The notes: a model not told the origin generated them from the letters alone. A stretch of DNA of 64,000 bases from Sepiola atlantica (GCA_963556195.1 OY744528.1:62867646-62931645); one strand, 5' to 3'. Positions 21,995 through 33,555 are shown, counted from the first letter of the stretch. Program-made: numbers and translations.

Positions 21995-23600
21995 ATGGGG
22001 AAGCAACATTTACAATATCTTAGGGATGGAAAGATAGTGTATGGACAAGTAGTTTATTGAAATCCTGAGAATTTATTTGCCACAAGAAAATTCCCATAAT
22101 AGAAAATGTTTCTCTTCTATATGTCCTCCTTATTTCTCAATAACTGCCTTCACACGCTTCCTGAAATTGCACAAGTGTTCTCTCAAGTATTCGAGAGACA
22201 ACTCCTCTCACTCTGTTTTAATAGTATCTTTCAGAGAGTCAACATTGCTTTGTAATGTTTTATTGGTAGCATGTTCTAAAACGCCCCAAATAACATAGTA
22301 CAGAGGGGTTTAGATCTGGGCTAGAAGGCGCCTATAAACATGATTCTCAAAAATGGCTAAAGTTGAATTTGCAGAAATCTTGTATTTTTCTATCTGTGTG
22401 GGCTGGAGGACAATTCTGTATTAATATATAATTCCCATCCGGGTAGTTTGCTTTAAGCCATGACAATACCTAGTATCTCGAAGTCTTGTAATAAGTATTA
22501 ACATTACATTTTTTAATCAGACACCATCGGACACCACAACACCATCATCCATTATACGCGCAGGGTGTTTTGTTGTGAATGCTCCTATTTTTTAGAATGA
22601 ATATTTTCAGCATTTACTTCAACATACGTGAGCAGATACATCTCAATACGTGAGCAGAGCTTAGTAGTGGTATGCAAATATATTTATGGCAAGCAAGTAA
22701 GTTAGACAAGTTTATTTCTTTGAGGGTATATTTCCCATTTACTCACACAAAATACATTTTAAATCATTCCTCTGTTTCATTCTGGCAATTAGCTATTCGT
22801 TGGTGTTGCAAGCGGCAACGTTGGTGTTTTCTTTACTGCGTCCCAGATATTGAAAATGGTGAAGTCGTAGAAGTTCTCTTACAGCTATTTTAGGGTATTT
22901 CGGACGTTTTACATAGAACTATGTTCATCTGCCAAATGTATGGCGTTTCTACAGCCTACCTTTACTCATAAGTCTTGACAACTGAAAATAACCATATGAA
23001 TTGAGTCTGAGTCCTTTTCCAAAGATGTGGGGCAGCATGACATGGGCTTTGCTGGAAATACACATAAAGATCATCACAGTTTAAATGAACTTGATCTTCA
23101 TGATATGTGGGAATTTGTCCGAACGGTAGACTACCCCCCCCCCCCTCGCCCCTGTGGTTCTGTGAGTTGGGCAACTGGTCTTAAGAAAAACAAAATCATC
23201 ATTGTATGTTTGCCCCTATTCACGTTCTTTTTAGCTTTTGTAAGGCGTTTCTCCTGGATCTTACCAGTGAGTAGTTGACTTTTTCAACTCTTGTAACGAA
23301 GGTCATTGTTCATTGCTTTCTCACTTCGACGCCAATCTCTTTTGCCAAGTCCCGCACTGCCTTGTCCGCACCCCTTTTAGGAGATTCTCGACTAATTTCG
23401 TTGTAGTCACACAGAATGCATGCTATCATCCTTCCTGTTAGCCACTGATTTCACATCTTCGTCACAATTCTCCAGTTCATATCTCACAGCCTTTCAGGGA
23501 ACACGGAGATGCAGCTAAGATTTTGAAATTTCGAAGCTAGCAGATCACCCTTTTCGAACATTCCGGTACTTTTCCAGCCGTCAATCGTATCCTGCTCTCA
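21989..23600 (-). pseudogene. Mariner/Tc1-type transposase relic
   Basis: The minus strand encodes fragments in the right order: a helix-turn-helix and linker part (ISRESPKRGADKAVRDLAKE, about 23400-23340), a catalytic-core stretch near 23170-22970 (SQNHRGEGGG and CHAAPHLWKR-like residues), then LYYVIWGVLEHATNKT (about 22300) and NVDSLKDTI with a C-terminal FRKRVKAVIEK (about 22150). The WGVLE-TNK-NVDSLK pattern is typical of the C-terminus of mariner-superfamily transposases. Many stops are present. TACAGGATGGGG at 21989-22000 resembles a mariner terminal repeat beginning at a TA. No matching end was found above 23600. Poly-C at 23136-23146 is a further disruption. Function by family: cut-and-paste transposition in the nucleus. 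Confidence 0.75.
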
Positions 23601-23983
23601 AACCCGTCAATAAATACTTATCCGTTACACTTTATCACTATTAAATACTTGAAATCGTTCTGAAATGAAATACATCTTAAAAATGATCAAATTTTCTCGT
23701 ATGCCAAGTGTTTTTCTAAGTCAATGTATTTATTAATTATGTTTACTAATTAATAATTAGATTTTGTGAAAGTTGAGAGCATTTAAATATATGTTGTGTT
23801 TCAACCTTGTGTCAGACATGGAAGTTCCTAATCTTACCGTGTGCTGTGCTCATGCAAGACTGAGGAAACGCCGCCTGCAATTAAGTTCTTTTATACCTCG
23901 AGAAAAAGGACGAGTCAAAATAAAACTGTTGAAGACATGAAGTATTTTTTGTTCCAAATCACTTACCAGTGGGACGATAGGGG

Positions 23984-23988
<5 letters not shown>
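23601..23988. other. Unassigned AT-rich sequence
   Basis: No supported feature. The frames at 23841-24062 and 23850-24059 run into the GA repeat and are not credible. Confidence 0.6.

Positions 23989-24051
<63 letters not shown>
23989..24051. repeat. (GA)n microsatellite
   Basis: About 62 bp of uninterrupted GA. Confidence 0.97.
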
Positions 24052-24055
<4 letters not shown>

Positions 24056-24814
24056 TCAATAATTACTGTTTAATCATATCTTATCAGGACATTTTCAAAT
24101 AAGATGTTCGCACTTCCAACCTCTTCCACTCGAACTGACAACTTCGCTCCAAACTCTCTGTTTAAGCCATGTTACGTCTCATCTGTTTCTATCAGTCGAA
24201 TCGATGCAAACCTCTATGTCAGATTGATCCAGAGTAAAAGTCATTTTTTGTTATTTTCAACTACAAAAGTATATACTAGCGGTTCTACTCGCTTAGTATT
24301 TGACATATGTATGTTTAATTTGTAGTTGCAGAATATGTTTTTGTTGCCTTATGTATATATCTGTTCGCAAGCGACAGAAAACAAGCAGTAACTAACTTGA
24401 ACTATTAGTATTGTTCATAAGCAAGTGACTTCATATGTACAGGCTAATCTCCCAAAACTAATTAACTAATGAACTTTAAAATATGTTTTAAGCAACACGG
24501 TGTGTTACATGGTGTAATGTAGTTGCTAATTGGGTTATCCCCCTTTGCAGATTGGTTGTTTGGAGTCTCTAACCGCTAGATCGCCCTGGTTGGGAGTCAC
24601 TTTGCATAGATGGTGGCTTGATCAGTATAATAATTGTACTCTTTGGATTGAAGAAGTGCGTTGCTCAGTGAGCAGAGTGAAGTGCAGAGAGAAAGAGGTT
24701 AAGTTGGCAGTTGGCAGTTGGTGGAGCATCAGACTTTTATTTTTCAAAAAGCTTTCTTTTGAGGATAGACGAGACATAGTAACATTATTTTTGTAAATGT
24801 TGAGATATACATGG

Positions 24815-24817
<3 letters not shown>
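24052..24817. other. Unassigned sequence
   Basis: Short frames at 24104-24325 and 24530-24796 show no domain. Around 24535-24620 the minus strand has a weak tRNA-like TAGCGGTTAGAG, too little to call. Confidence 0.55.

Positions 24818-24860
<43 letters not shown>
24818..24860. repeat. (TA)n microsatellite
   Basis: About 42 bp of TA. Confidence 0.95.
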
Positions 24861-24864
<4 letters not shown>

Positions 24865-24929
24865 GACAATTAAAAGATGAGAATAAATATAGCACAAATA
24901 CAAAATCTATTAGGTCTTCAGTTGTGCAA

Positions 24930-25012
24930 AACAAGGGATTTATTTTGCCTTCCTAAAACCATGGCTTTTCTAAAGAATGAAATTCCTATCTTCAGAGGAA
25001 TACAAAGCGATA
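24930..25012 (-). repeat. Interspersed repeat R2, inverted copy
   Basis: The reverse complement contains CTTTGTATTCCTCTGAAGAT, then AAAAGCCATGGTTTTAGGAA, matching the landmarks at 17200-17290 and 33305-33400. Confidence 0.65.
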
Positions 25013-25341
25013 AGTTGGTAAGAGAATTTTAGGCAATAGGCTTAGTAACGTTGGAACATTGTTTGTGTTATTTTGTTAAAGTTAGCCATTTCGGGGATAC
25101 CACCGAAACCACAACATATCCCAGTAAAAAAGAAAAAAAAAACATTAACATTTTTAACGAATGCCATATTTATTGCATAAACTCGTCCTGAGGCGGGTAT
25201 TCTACTAGTATATATATATATATATATAAGTTACTTATATATGCTCTGTGTTATGGATTGACAATCATCGAGCGAAATATTTTAAAGAGACTGATAATTA
25301 AAAGGAACTCATAGTATATGCTAAAACATATGTTGTAATAC

Positions 25342-25404
<63 letters not shown>

Positions 25405-25856
25405 CTGCTTTTCGTAAATTTTTATTTGGTAGTTAAAGACACCTGCAAATCTATCGACTGGGCAAGTTTTCGTTCCGCCACAAGCACAGCATAATTGCCT
25501 GTTGGCCCGTCCTGCTGACAGTACACATCGTCTGAATTATCCCGCTGTTGTAATAACGACAAAAGGCATAGACAGAATATTTGTGCAGTCAATATATAGT
25601 TACTTTGTTCTAAAAAATAATAAAAAAACGAATGAATTTATTAAAAAAACTATGAGTAACAGTGCTCTGCAATTTTATTTCGTTATTTATTTTCTTAGAA
25701 TAGTACACACATGTATATGCACGCACACACACACATACACACACACATATATATATATATATATATTGATATACACGCAAACATACATATATTGTTTTAA
25801 ACACATATATGCATACACAAACACATGCGCATAGGCAGCATTTTTTCTGTAATACA
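25013..25856. other. Spacer with several microsatellites
   Basis: It holds (TA)n at about 25208-25228, a long (TA)n at about 25344-25402, and AC/TA runs at 25710-25768. The frame 25502-25834 is mostly repeat-driven. No gene is supported. Confidence 0.65.
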
Positions 25857-26175
25857 AATGTTGTTGAATATGACAGATAACTTATGTCTGGATATACTTG
25901 TGTGGATCATTTCCATTTTCCGAATAAGGGTCTTTGTTTCGATGGGGAATTGGCCGATGAATCTGCCATAACTCTAGGTGTCCTAAGTACTTTCAAGCCC
26001 ATCCGGGTCCATCTTCAGAGGAATCAGGTAATGACCATGGTGCTAATGTTGATATTTATAGGACTTTTTGGCGGGAATAATATTATTAATACGGAACTAA
26101 AATTAGAACTATGAACATTTTCAAATGATATCACTAATGTTAAAGTAAATTCTGTTAAGGCTGTTATTTTTGGTT
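25857..26175 (+). repeat. Left arm of a 318-bp inverted repeat
   Basis: It matches the reverse complement of 28660-28977 over its full length, beginning AAATGTTGTTG and including GACAGATAACTTATGTCTGG. A frame of 76 codons (25884-26114) is conserved in both arms, but the differences do not obviously favour silent sites. The arms flank a PLE and LINE composite. They may be the terminal repeats of a Penelope-like element, which often occur in inverted orientation. Confidence 0.82.
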
Positions 26176-26219
26176 TTGATGTATTAGGCTTCTTATACCA
26201 CCACTTGGCAATACAGATA

Positions 26220-27358
26220 CGGCCCCGTGACTAGACAGATAATAATCAGCAAAAATCATCATAAAATTCTCCAAATCGATGCACAGAATATACTTACAAA
26301 ACTGAAAACCTCCTTTACTCCAGTACACTTACAAAGAGTCGAATACCGACTAGCACAAATTAATAGTAAAAAAGAATCACAACAACTCAAACTACAAAAA
26401 AACTTTACAACCTTTACAGAGGTTCCATATTACTTCCAAACTAAAAAGATACATTCATTAACCTCTACCATGCTGAAATAACTCAACAACAGAAATATTT
26501 TCTTAACCAAGAGCCTAACAGCCATCTATTCCAAGGATACTAAAATTTACACAAAAAACTGAAATCGAAATACTTTATTAAAATATGCTTAAACTCGAGG
26601 AGAAAAATAAACTTATAATAAAACCCGAACTTCCTGACTTACAAAAAGTTGAATCAAGTAAAAATAGACACACCATAAAATTAAAACCCATTTCTATTAA
26701 CAAAACACCTCAAATAACCAGTTGCGAAATCACACATATATTATCATAAAAGAGCTGATTAAACCAATATTTACGTAATACTTAAAACACCAGATTACTA
26801 GTCTAAATTAGAAAACATTCTTGAAGATCGTAACAAATTCAAAAGAATAAACCACAATCCGACGCACCTCCTCAAAACAAAAATAATAATGAATTAACGC
26901 TGACATTGATTATGAAAAACTACCAACAATTATAGGCGACTTTAAACTCGGATACATTTATGGAACTGTTAGAACGCATGAGGCAAACTTTCCGCTCCGT
27001 CCTATTCTCTCTCAAATCCTTACATCCACTTACTAACTGTCAAAGACAATCAACGATTTGATATCCCCATATATTCTTAACTTTTATAGTATTAAATCGG
27101 CAAATAAATTAACCATAATAAATAAAAAAAAAACGAAAAATGGTAAAATTGACTCTTTAGATGTTGAAAGACTTGTTTACTAAAGTGCCCATTAAAGAAA
27201 CTACTGCCATAATCATTAATAATATATATAACAACCCCAATAACCGACCCGTCTAAATTAACCCTGACACCTTGCGTAAAATGCTGTTGGCCTGCACTAC
27301 TGAATTTCCCTTCTATGGTCATCGCGACAATATTTATATTCAAAAAGATGGCGTTGCG
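26220..27358 (+). pseudogene. Penelope-like element, N-terminal and RT part
   Basis: A Lys/Asn-rich N-terminal region (26227-26481) is followed by degraded RT. Recognisable pieces are YGTVRTHEANFPLRPIL (about 26961), LSKTINDLISPYI (about 27042), KIDSLDVE (about 27149) with a KVPIKETTA-like segment just after, and FPFYGHRDNIYIQKDGVA (about 27307-27358). These are colinear PLE RT motifs. Several frameshifts and stops separate them. The copy ends at DGVA, inside the motif that normally continues AMGSPLG, because a different LINE begins just after. The GIY-YIG endonuclease is absent here. Confidence 0.78.
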
Positions 27359-27364
27359 CTTCTC

Positions 27365-28086
27365 CTAAAAATACGCTGGACGAATATTCAATATAATTAG
27401 ATTTTTCTTAACCAAAATAAAGATACAGGTTGTCATCGATTGCCGTTCATCTAAGCAACATGCCACAAATGCTGGTGTACCCATGGGATCTATCCTTGGA
27501 TCTTTATTGTTCCTGATTTTCATAAACGACCTCCCTGATGACATTTAGTCTGAGATTGGTATATTTGCTGAAGACACCACGCTTTACTCTAGTCATGTGT
27601 GCAAAACGGATGCGATCATATCCGAGGCAATGGCTGAATCCTTAGAAAATGACCTCCAGGCTGTAGTGGATTGGGGTCATAAATGGTTGGTAACTTTTAA
27701 TGCTGCAAATACAAAGCTCATTTCCTTCAATAACTACAAGAAACCTCTTTACCACCAATTGTCATGACAAATAACACCCTACCTCAGAGTTCAATATTCA
27801 AATTCCTCGGCCTAACTTTCACAGGCAACATGAATTGGAACAAATGCATTGAAGACATTGCCAAAGCTGCAGCAAAAAGGGTGGGCTCCCTCTACTGTGC
27901 TAGTAAACTCCTCACACCTGACATTATCCTGTATCTCTACAAAGCCACGATCCGTCCATGCATGGAGTATTGTTGCCACATCTGGGCTGGTGCATCATCC
28001 ACTAGTCTCTCGCTCTTAGACAAGGTAAATAAAACTTAATAGGTCCCTCACTATCAACCAAGCTCCAGTTCCTGTCCCATCGCCGC
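27365..28086 (+). pseudogene. Jockey/CR1-like LINE, RT and C-terminal part
   Basis: Frame 0 from about 27390 reads a typical loop (KIQVVIDCRSSKQHATNAG), motif B VPMGSILGSLLFLIFINDL, an in-frame TAG at 27546-27548, and motif C as FAEDTTLYS, in which the first catalytic Asp is Glu. It continues to TGA near 27763. The frame then shifts to frame 2 (27764-28039) with FKFLGLTFTGNMNW and CMEYCCHIWAGASS. It is the same family as the minus-strand copy at 12880-13430. It is cut off at 28086 by a fold-back element. Confidence 0.82.
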
Positions 28087-28227
28087 AAAAATATTATTAA
28101 TAAAAACGTACTTTCTTACTGATCAACATAAAACAAACTTATCATTTACTACAGTATTAATTTACTGTAGTAAATGATAAGTTTTATTTTTTTAGTGAGA
28201 AAGTACGTTTTTATTAATAATATTTTT
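28087..28227. repeat. Fold-back (hairpin) element
   Basis: The outer 30-bp arms 28087-28116 and 28198-28227 are perfect reverse complements. Inner 21-bp arms 28136-28156 and 28163-28183 are also perfect, around a 6-bp loop TTAATT. The intervening segments are less well paired. It interrupts the LINE just after the shared CCTGTCCCAT stretch. Confidence 0.92.
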
Positions 28228-28659
28228 TAATACCTGTTCATCAATTGTATAATTATGATGAAACTGGTTACGGAAGAATAATTTTATATATGTGTTAAGT
28301 GGAGGATTGGATGTATTAATATTGTTGTGGGGAGTATTTCTAAAATGTCTAACCTTATCATTACTAATAATTCTTTCTCACTAACCGGAGTTTTAGATAG
28401 GACGTACCTCGAATATGAGTTTAAATGCCCATCAGAAGACTACGTCTGCGATAACAAAAAAATAATACGTCGGCTTGACTACTACAACTTGGTCGAGGAG
28501 GTTAACAATGCATTAATCCCCTACCAGCGCCATGGCTCAGCAGTTTACTAATCAGCATTTTTGCCCCCGCTCAGAATTTCGAAAACTGTGAGTAGAAAAC
28601 TACACAATATTAGAACATACCAATAATAAATAAAAACTCTACACGTTAGAAACCTTATA
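28228..28659. other. Unassigned sequence
   Basis: The frame 28327-28551 (74 codons) is not recognised. A CGTCTGCGATAAC stretch and relatively balanced codons suggest decayed coding sequence, possibly PLE-derived given its position, but this is weak. Confidence 0.4.
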
Positions 28660-28973
28660 CATAAAAAACAGCCATTAACAGAATTAACTTTAACACTAGT
28701 GATATCATTTTAAAATATTTATAGTTCTAACTTTAGTTCCGTACTAATAATATAATTCTCGCCAACAGTACCGAATAATATTAACATTGAAACCATAGTA
28801 TTTACATGATTCCCTTGAAGATTGACCCGAATGGGCCTGAAAGTACTTGGGACACCTACAGTTATGGTACATTCATCGGCTAATTCCCCATCGAAACAAA
28901 GCCCCTTATTCGGCAAATAGAAATGATCCACACAAGGATATCCAGACATAAGTTATCTGTCATATGCAACAAC

Positions 28974-28977
<4 letters not shown>
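28660..28977 (-). repeat. Right arm of the 318-bp inverted repeat
   Basis: This is the reverse-oriented partner of 25857-26175. It directly abuts a (TA)n array. Confidence 0.85.

Positions 28978-29057
<80 letters not shown>
28978..29057. repeat. (TA)n microsatellite
   Basis: About 80 bp of TA between two oppositely oriented copies of the same repeat. Confidence 0.96.
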
Positions 29058-29058
<1 letters not shown>

Positions 29059-29061
<3 letters not shown>

Positions 29062-29215
29062 TAATATAAGAGACAACTCATGTCTAGATATCCCTTGGTA
29101 GATCCTCTCAATAGTCCGAATCAGGATCTTAGTTTCGGAGGGGAATTGGCTGATGAATTTGCCATAGTTTGGATTTGTCTCCCAAGTATGGCTGTGAGCC
29201 AGAAACACGTGTCAA
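29059..29215 (+). repeat. Third, diverged copy of the 318-bp repeat
   Basis: It aligns with the first half of the arm (CATGTCTAGATATCCCTTGG against TATGTCTGGATATACTTGTG, and GGGGAATTGGCTGATGAAT against GGGGAATTGGCCGATGAAT). It is more diverged than the other two arms. Confidence 0.7.
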
Positions 29216-30204
29216 TGGATTACTTTTATGTACGTATAAAATGAATAAATAAAAAGAATATATACATATTTCAAGATTTTTATTATTATATCATCTTATA
29301 ATAATTTACATCCAAAACAACTCCACCGATTTGCCAATTGTTTTTAGCAATACTGCACAGTGCACAAATTATCCAGATAGTTTACCATAAGAGACAGATA
29401 CCTTTCTTCAGAATTCTTAGTTTAAAGCATTAACATAGAAAAGTGGGATTCATCGCACGGCGAAAATACGAGAAAAAACAACAGGATTCAAACTATGTTT
29501 TCAGTAATTCCAGACGAAAAAATAGTAACGAACGTCAAGAATTTTTAAAGGATAAAAACATGTATTTGTAAACTTATTCGTATACGTATTCAAGAGAAGC
29601 ATATCACCACAGAATGATCGTCCACCTCGCCGTCAATTCCAAATCATTAAAGTCAAATACCTGAATAATTTATTTACTGTGTAGTTTTTCTGGAAACAAT
29701 TGTAAATCCGTTGAGTTGTTTTGGATTAAATAGACTATAAGTTGATAAAACAATTAAGATTTAAAAATAATACCCTTATAAGCTTTATTTAATTGCTAAT
29801 TGATTAAGAATGACTTATTTCTAACTGTTCTTTCTGGTATATGTTCCCAGGGCTTACTGCTAAATTGGATATTCAACTTTTTACAGATAATCCAGTGGAG
29901 ATATTTACACATTACATTATTTGCATTGTATTGTAGTCGTCTTTAGCATAACCTTACAATTGGATGTCAGGTGTCTCACGCTCTGTACTTCTGTGTGGCA
30001 GAACCATCACTTGTTATCATTGCTGAGACCACTCATCTTCTTAAAAGCATTGGTCATCAGGCCTTGATCTTGGATAGCTATCATCATCCTCTCCTGATCA
30101 TAGTCAAGCGATCCTTATTCAGCCAGTTTACAGAGCCTTCATTATCTATATATTCCTTAGTTAGTTGATCCATAAAATTTTTGGCACGTTGTTGGTTGGT
30201 CCAT
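29216..30204. other. Unassigned AT-rich sequence
   Basis: No gene or repeat is recognised. Frame 29971-30168 has no domain. Confidence 0.6.
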
Positions 30205-31860
30205 ACTTCCCAGGCCTTACCTACCCTCTTTGAAGAGGAATAAGTTTATTGCTTACTGCCTGATGTGCCCTCACCAGGGAATGGGGACGGAGTTGCCTAG
30301 GCCATTTTTGCTAGGCCAGAATGCTCCTCCTTTTAGGGGCGCTGGCTTGATTTTTCCTAACCTTCCCGACCTTGTGTCACATATTGCTGCGGTGGAAAGC
30401 AATTACATACCGTTAATCAAACCGCAGATCGTTCAGTCTCTTATTAACTTCGGCATCGGCTAAGGTGATACGAGTCGAGGATACGTTCATGACAATCAGT
30501 CCGGCAGAAACTTGGGTGGATTTTTATCTGTCGGGCTAAGGTATTTTAGCCTTTCATTATAAATTTGGAGTGGAGCAAGCTTATAGCTTACTTCATGAAA
30601 GACCCTGATCGGGAAATGCCGACGGGGTCGCCCAGGCTATTTTTGCTAGGCCAGAGTGCTCTTCATTTAGGGGGCTGGCTTGATTCTTCCCCAACCTTCC
30701 AGACCTTTTATAACATATAGCTGCAATGGGAAGCAATTAAATACCTTTGATCGAACCACAACCAGTTCAGTCTCTTATCGATTTCGTTTGATTGAAGACT
30801 TTGGGATGGGGTAAGGTGATAGCAGTCGAGCATTCACTCTTGACAATCAGTCTTGCAAGAACTGACCTATTTCGGTGGCATTTTATCTGTCCGGCTGAGA
30901 TATTTGGTCTTAGAGTGTCCTAAAAAGTGCACACTCACAGGCCTTGCCTCAACTCTTAGTGGTTAAGTAAATTCATTGCTTACTGCTTAAGGCGTGCTGA
31001 CCAGGGTACGCCGACGGGGTTGCCCAGGCTTATTTTTGCAGACCCAGAGTTCTCCTCATTTAGGGGCGCTGGTTTGATATTTCCCGAACTTTCCCAACTT
31101 TGTGTCACCGATTGCTGCGATGGGAAGCAATTAAATACCGTTGGTCGAAACTTCGGTCGATTGAGAAATTCGAGATGATACCAGTCGAGGATTCGTACTC
31201 GACAATCAGTCCGACAGGAACTGGGCCATTTCAGTGGCCTTTTATCTGCCAGGCTGAGATATTCGGTCCTGGGTCATCCTAGAAGGTGCACTTTCCCAAG
31301 GTTAGCGTCCTCTCTTTGGGGTTAAGAAAGTTTGTTGCTTACTGCCTGATGTGCACTGACTGGGGAATGCCGACGGGGATGCCCAGGATATTTTTGTAAG
31401 GCTAGAGTGCTCATCGTTTAGGGGCGCTGGCTTGATTCTTCCCTGACCTTCTTGTCTTGTGTCACATATTGCTGCGGTGGGAAGCAATTAAATACCGTTC
31501 AGTCTTTCATTAACTTTAGTTGATTGAGAACTTCGTGATACCAGTCGAGCATTCGTTCTCGACAATCAGTCTGACAGGAACTTTACAATTTCGGTGGCCT
31601 TATATCAGTCGGGCTATGGTATTCGGCCATGTGCCCTCTTTAGGGTAGAGTAAGTTTATTGCTTACTGCCTAGGGCGCCCTGACCAGGGAATACCGCTCG
31701 GGTTTCATAGGATGTTGTTGATTGTCAATAGTGCTCCTTCTTTAGGAGTGTCAGCTTGACTCTTCCCAACCTTCCGGCCTTGTGTCACATATTCGTGCGG
31801 TGGGAATAAATTTAATACTATTAAATACTATTGATTCAACCCCAGTCCTATAAACAATGA
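30205..31860 (+). repeat. Tandem array, five units of about 325-390 bp
   Basis: The landmark GCCGACGGGGTTGCCCAGGC (or a close variant) recurs near 30281, 30617, 31009, 31368 and 31693. Each is followed by TTTAGGGGCGCTGGCTTGAT-type and GGAAGCAATTAAATACCGTT-type blocks and by GACAATCAGTC. The units are diverged and carry indels. The array is distinctly more GC-rich than its flanks. Its small frames differ between units, which argues against coding. Confidence 0.88.
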
Positions 31861-31864
31861 TTGC

Positions 31865-32125
31865 GTGCCCTCAACCTGTATTCGCTGAAACGTAGACGGT
31901 TGCGTTGGGAACTCATCACCGACTTTAACATTATGTGCAGCAACTACAATGTCACTCGTGCACACCATCTCTACATCCCCAAGGGTTTCGTGGACACGCA
32001 AAGTTGTACCTGACCCTCTTTCGGCTACATCTTCGGAAAGCGTTATTTCGGTTCGTGGAACAGGTTACCAGAAGCCATGATCAACTTACAGACGACCAAA
32101 CAATTTAAATGCATAATGGCCGCTG
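31865..32125 (+). pseudogene. LINE (CR1/L2-like) C-terminal fragment
   Basis: Plus-strand residues LNLYSLKRRRLRWELI (about 31880) and FGKRYFGSWNRLPEAM (about 32035-32080) match the very C-terminal LxxRRLRGDLI and F..R....WN.LP pattern of LINE polymerases. There is one stop between them. It directly follows the tandem array. Confidence 0.72.
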
Positions 32126-33300
32126 AGCTTTGGATACATATTCGATACGAGAGCAGCGTCGGATGCGTTTATGGCGTAAAGCATTAACTAGATTTAGAAT
32201 GTACATTTCAGGAAGTGTTTTTACCCCAGATACATGGTCCGTATGCCCCCCCCCTCCAAAAAAAAAGTGCCATAGTAGCTTTCGTCTCGTTAGAAAAAAT
32301 GTCTATTATGTCTAAGATTGACAAAACATCGAGGAGGTGTTTAGATTTACACAAGTTCAAACTGTCTATTTACATGGATTGTTGCACTTCGCTATTTTTT
32401 GCCAATAAATTTATTTTATTTTATTTTATTGAAACAGACAAACACCTTGCTGGTCGACACGGTCGATTGACACGAAAACACCCAGGACAATAAAACACCT
32501 GAGTATTCGATGCAGAAATACTTACAAAAGTCACATACAAAGCTTATCTGAATACGGGAATACACTCGTCACTAAATAAACGTCCTGGGAGCATTGCTAC
32601 ATTTATAGCTAAGGCGACATCCTATAATGGACGTTTACAGGTTGATGCGTGGGTGTCCAAAAATGTTATATAAATTGATATCACAGAATCGACTGGCTAT
32701 CGAGTTCGACATATCAACTTTTGTCTATTCCCGAGTTTTCTCTAATCTTCTCTCTCTTTCGCTTAACTAGTTAGCTACTACGACAAAAATAACAACACAA
32801 GCAATATTAGATGATTATTTAAAAAGAACTGAGAAGTAATTATACTTTTATACATCAGTATTTGTCATCATCCTGTTAAGCAGTAAGGCAACATAAACGA
32901 AACACATCTTAAGATTTGTTTCCGCTGTGATTAGAACTATACCATTTTGGCTCTGCCAAGGAAAAAATATACCGGCGATGTGCCTCCTTATTTTTTAATT
33001 TTTTACTAATTCTCACAAGATTTACCCACTTGTATTCCTTCTGCTGAGTTACTATTTGCCAACTTGAATTCCTGTTATATATTTAGACGGAATGTTTTCA
33101 CTATTCGGACTTTCAAAGACATTCTGCTATTCACACTACATTTGCTTAACATTTATAATTTCCTGCATTTGCTCTTTTGGACATGTTTACATTTTGTATC
33201 GAAGATGATTCTCTTTGCTCAAAACCACTCTATAATTTTATATATTTTTATCTTTTCATATTTTTACATCTGTTCTAGACAGTAATACAATTTTTCTATT
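32126..33300. other. Unassigned sequence
   Basis: It includes a C-run/A-run at 32248-32268 and TTTTA repeats at 32410-32430. No gene is supported. The part from about 33050 may belong to the R2 repeat. Confidence 0.55.
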
Positions 33301-33304
33301 CTAT

Positions 33305-33400
33305 CCCTTTGTTCTCCTCCGATGATAAAAGCATACTTTCTTTTTGAAAATCCATGGTGTTAGGAAAGAAAAAAAAGTTTATTTATATATTCCTTGTTTG
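33305..33400 (+). repeat. Interspersed repeat R2, copy 3
   Basis: It contains GTTCTCCTCCGATGATAAAA and TGAAAATCCATGGTGTTAGG, as at 17200 and inverted at 24930. Confidence 0.65.
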
Positions 33401-33462
33401 AACTATTTGATGATTTAATAAATATTGTACTTTTTCTAATTTTTATTCTTATCACACATTTC

Positions 33463-33477
33463 CTTATATATATATAT

Positions 33478-33553
<76 letters not shown>
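33463..33553. repeat. (TA)n microsatellite
   Basis: About 90 bp of TA with one CCT interruption. Confidence 0.96.

Positions 33554-33555
<2 letters not shown>

Noticed and set aside
25857..29215. Hammerhead ribozyme in the PLE-associated repeats
   Set aside because: Copy 3 has CTGATGA and a later GAAA, but I could not form the required stems, and the other copies read CCGATGA. Needs a covariance-model search.
30205..31860. CRISPR-like or gene cluster interpretation of the regular repeats
   Set aside because: The units are 325-390 bp and diverged throughout, without short identical repeats separated by unique spacers; the context is an animal genome.
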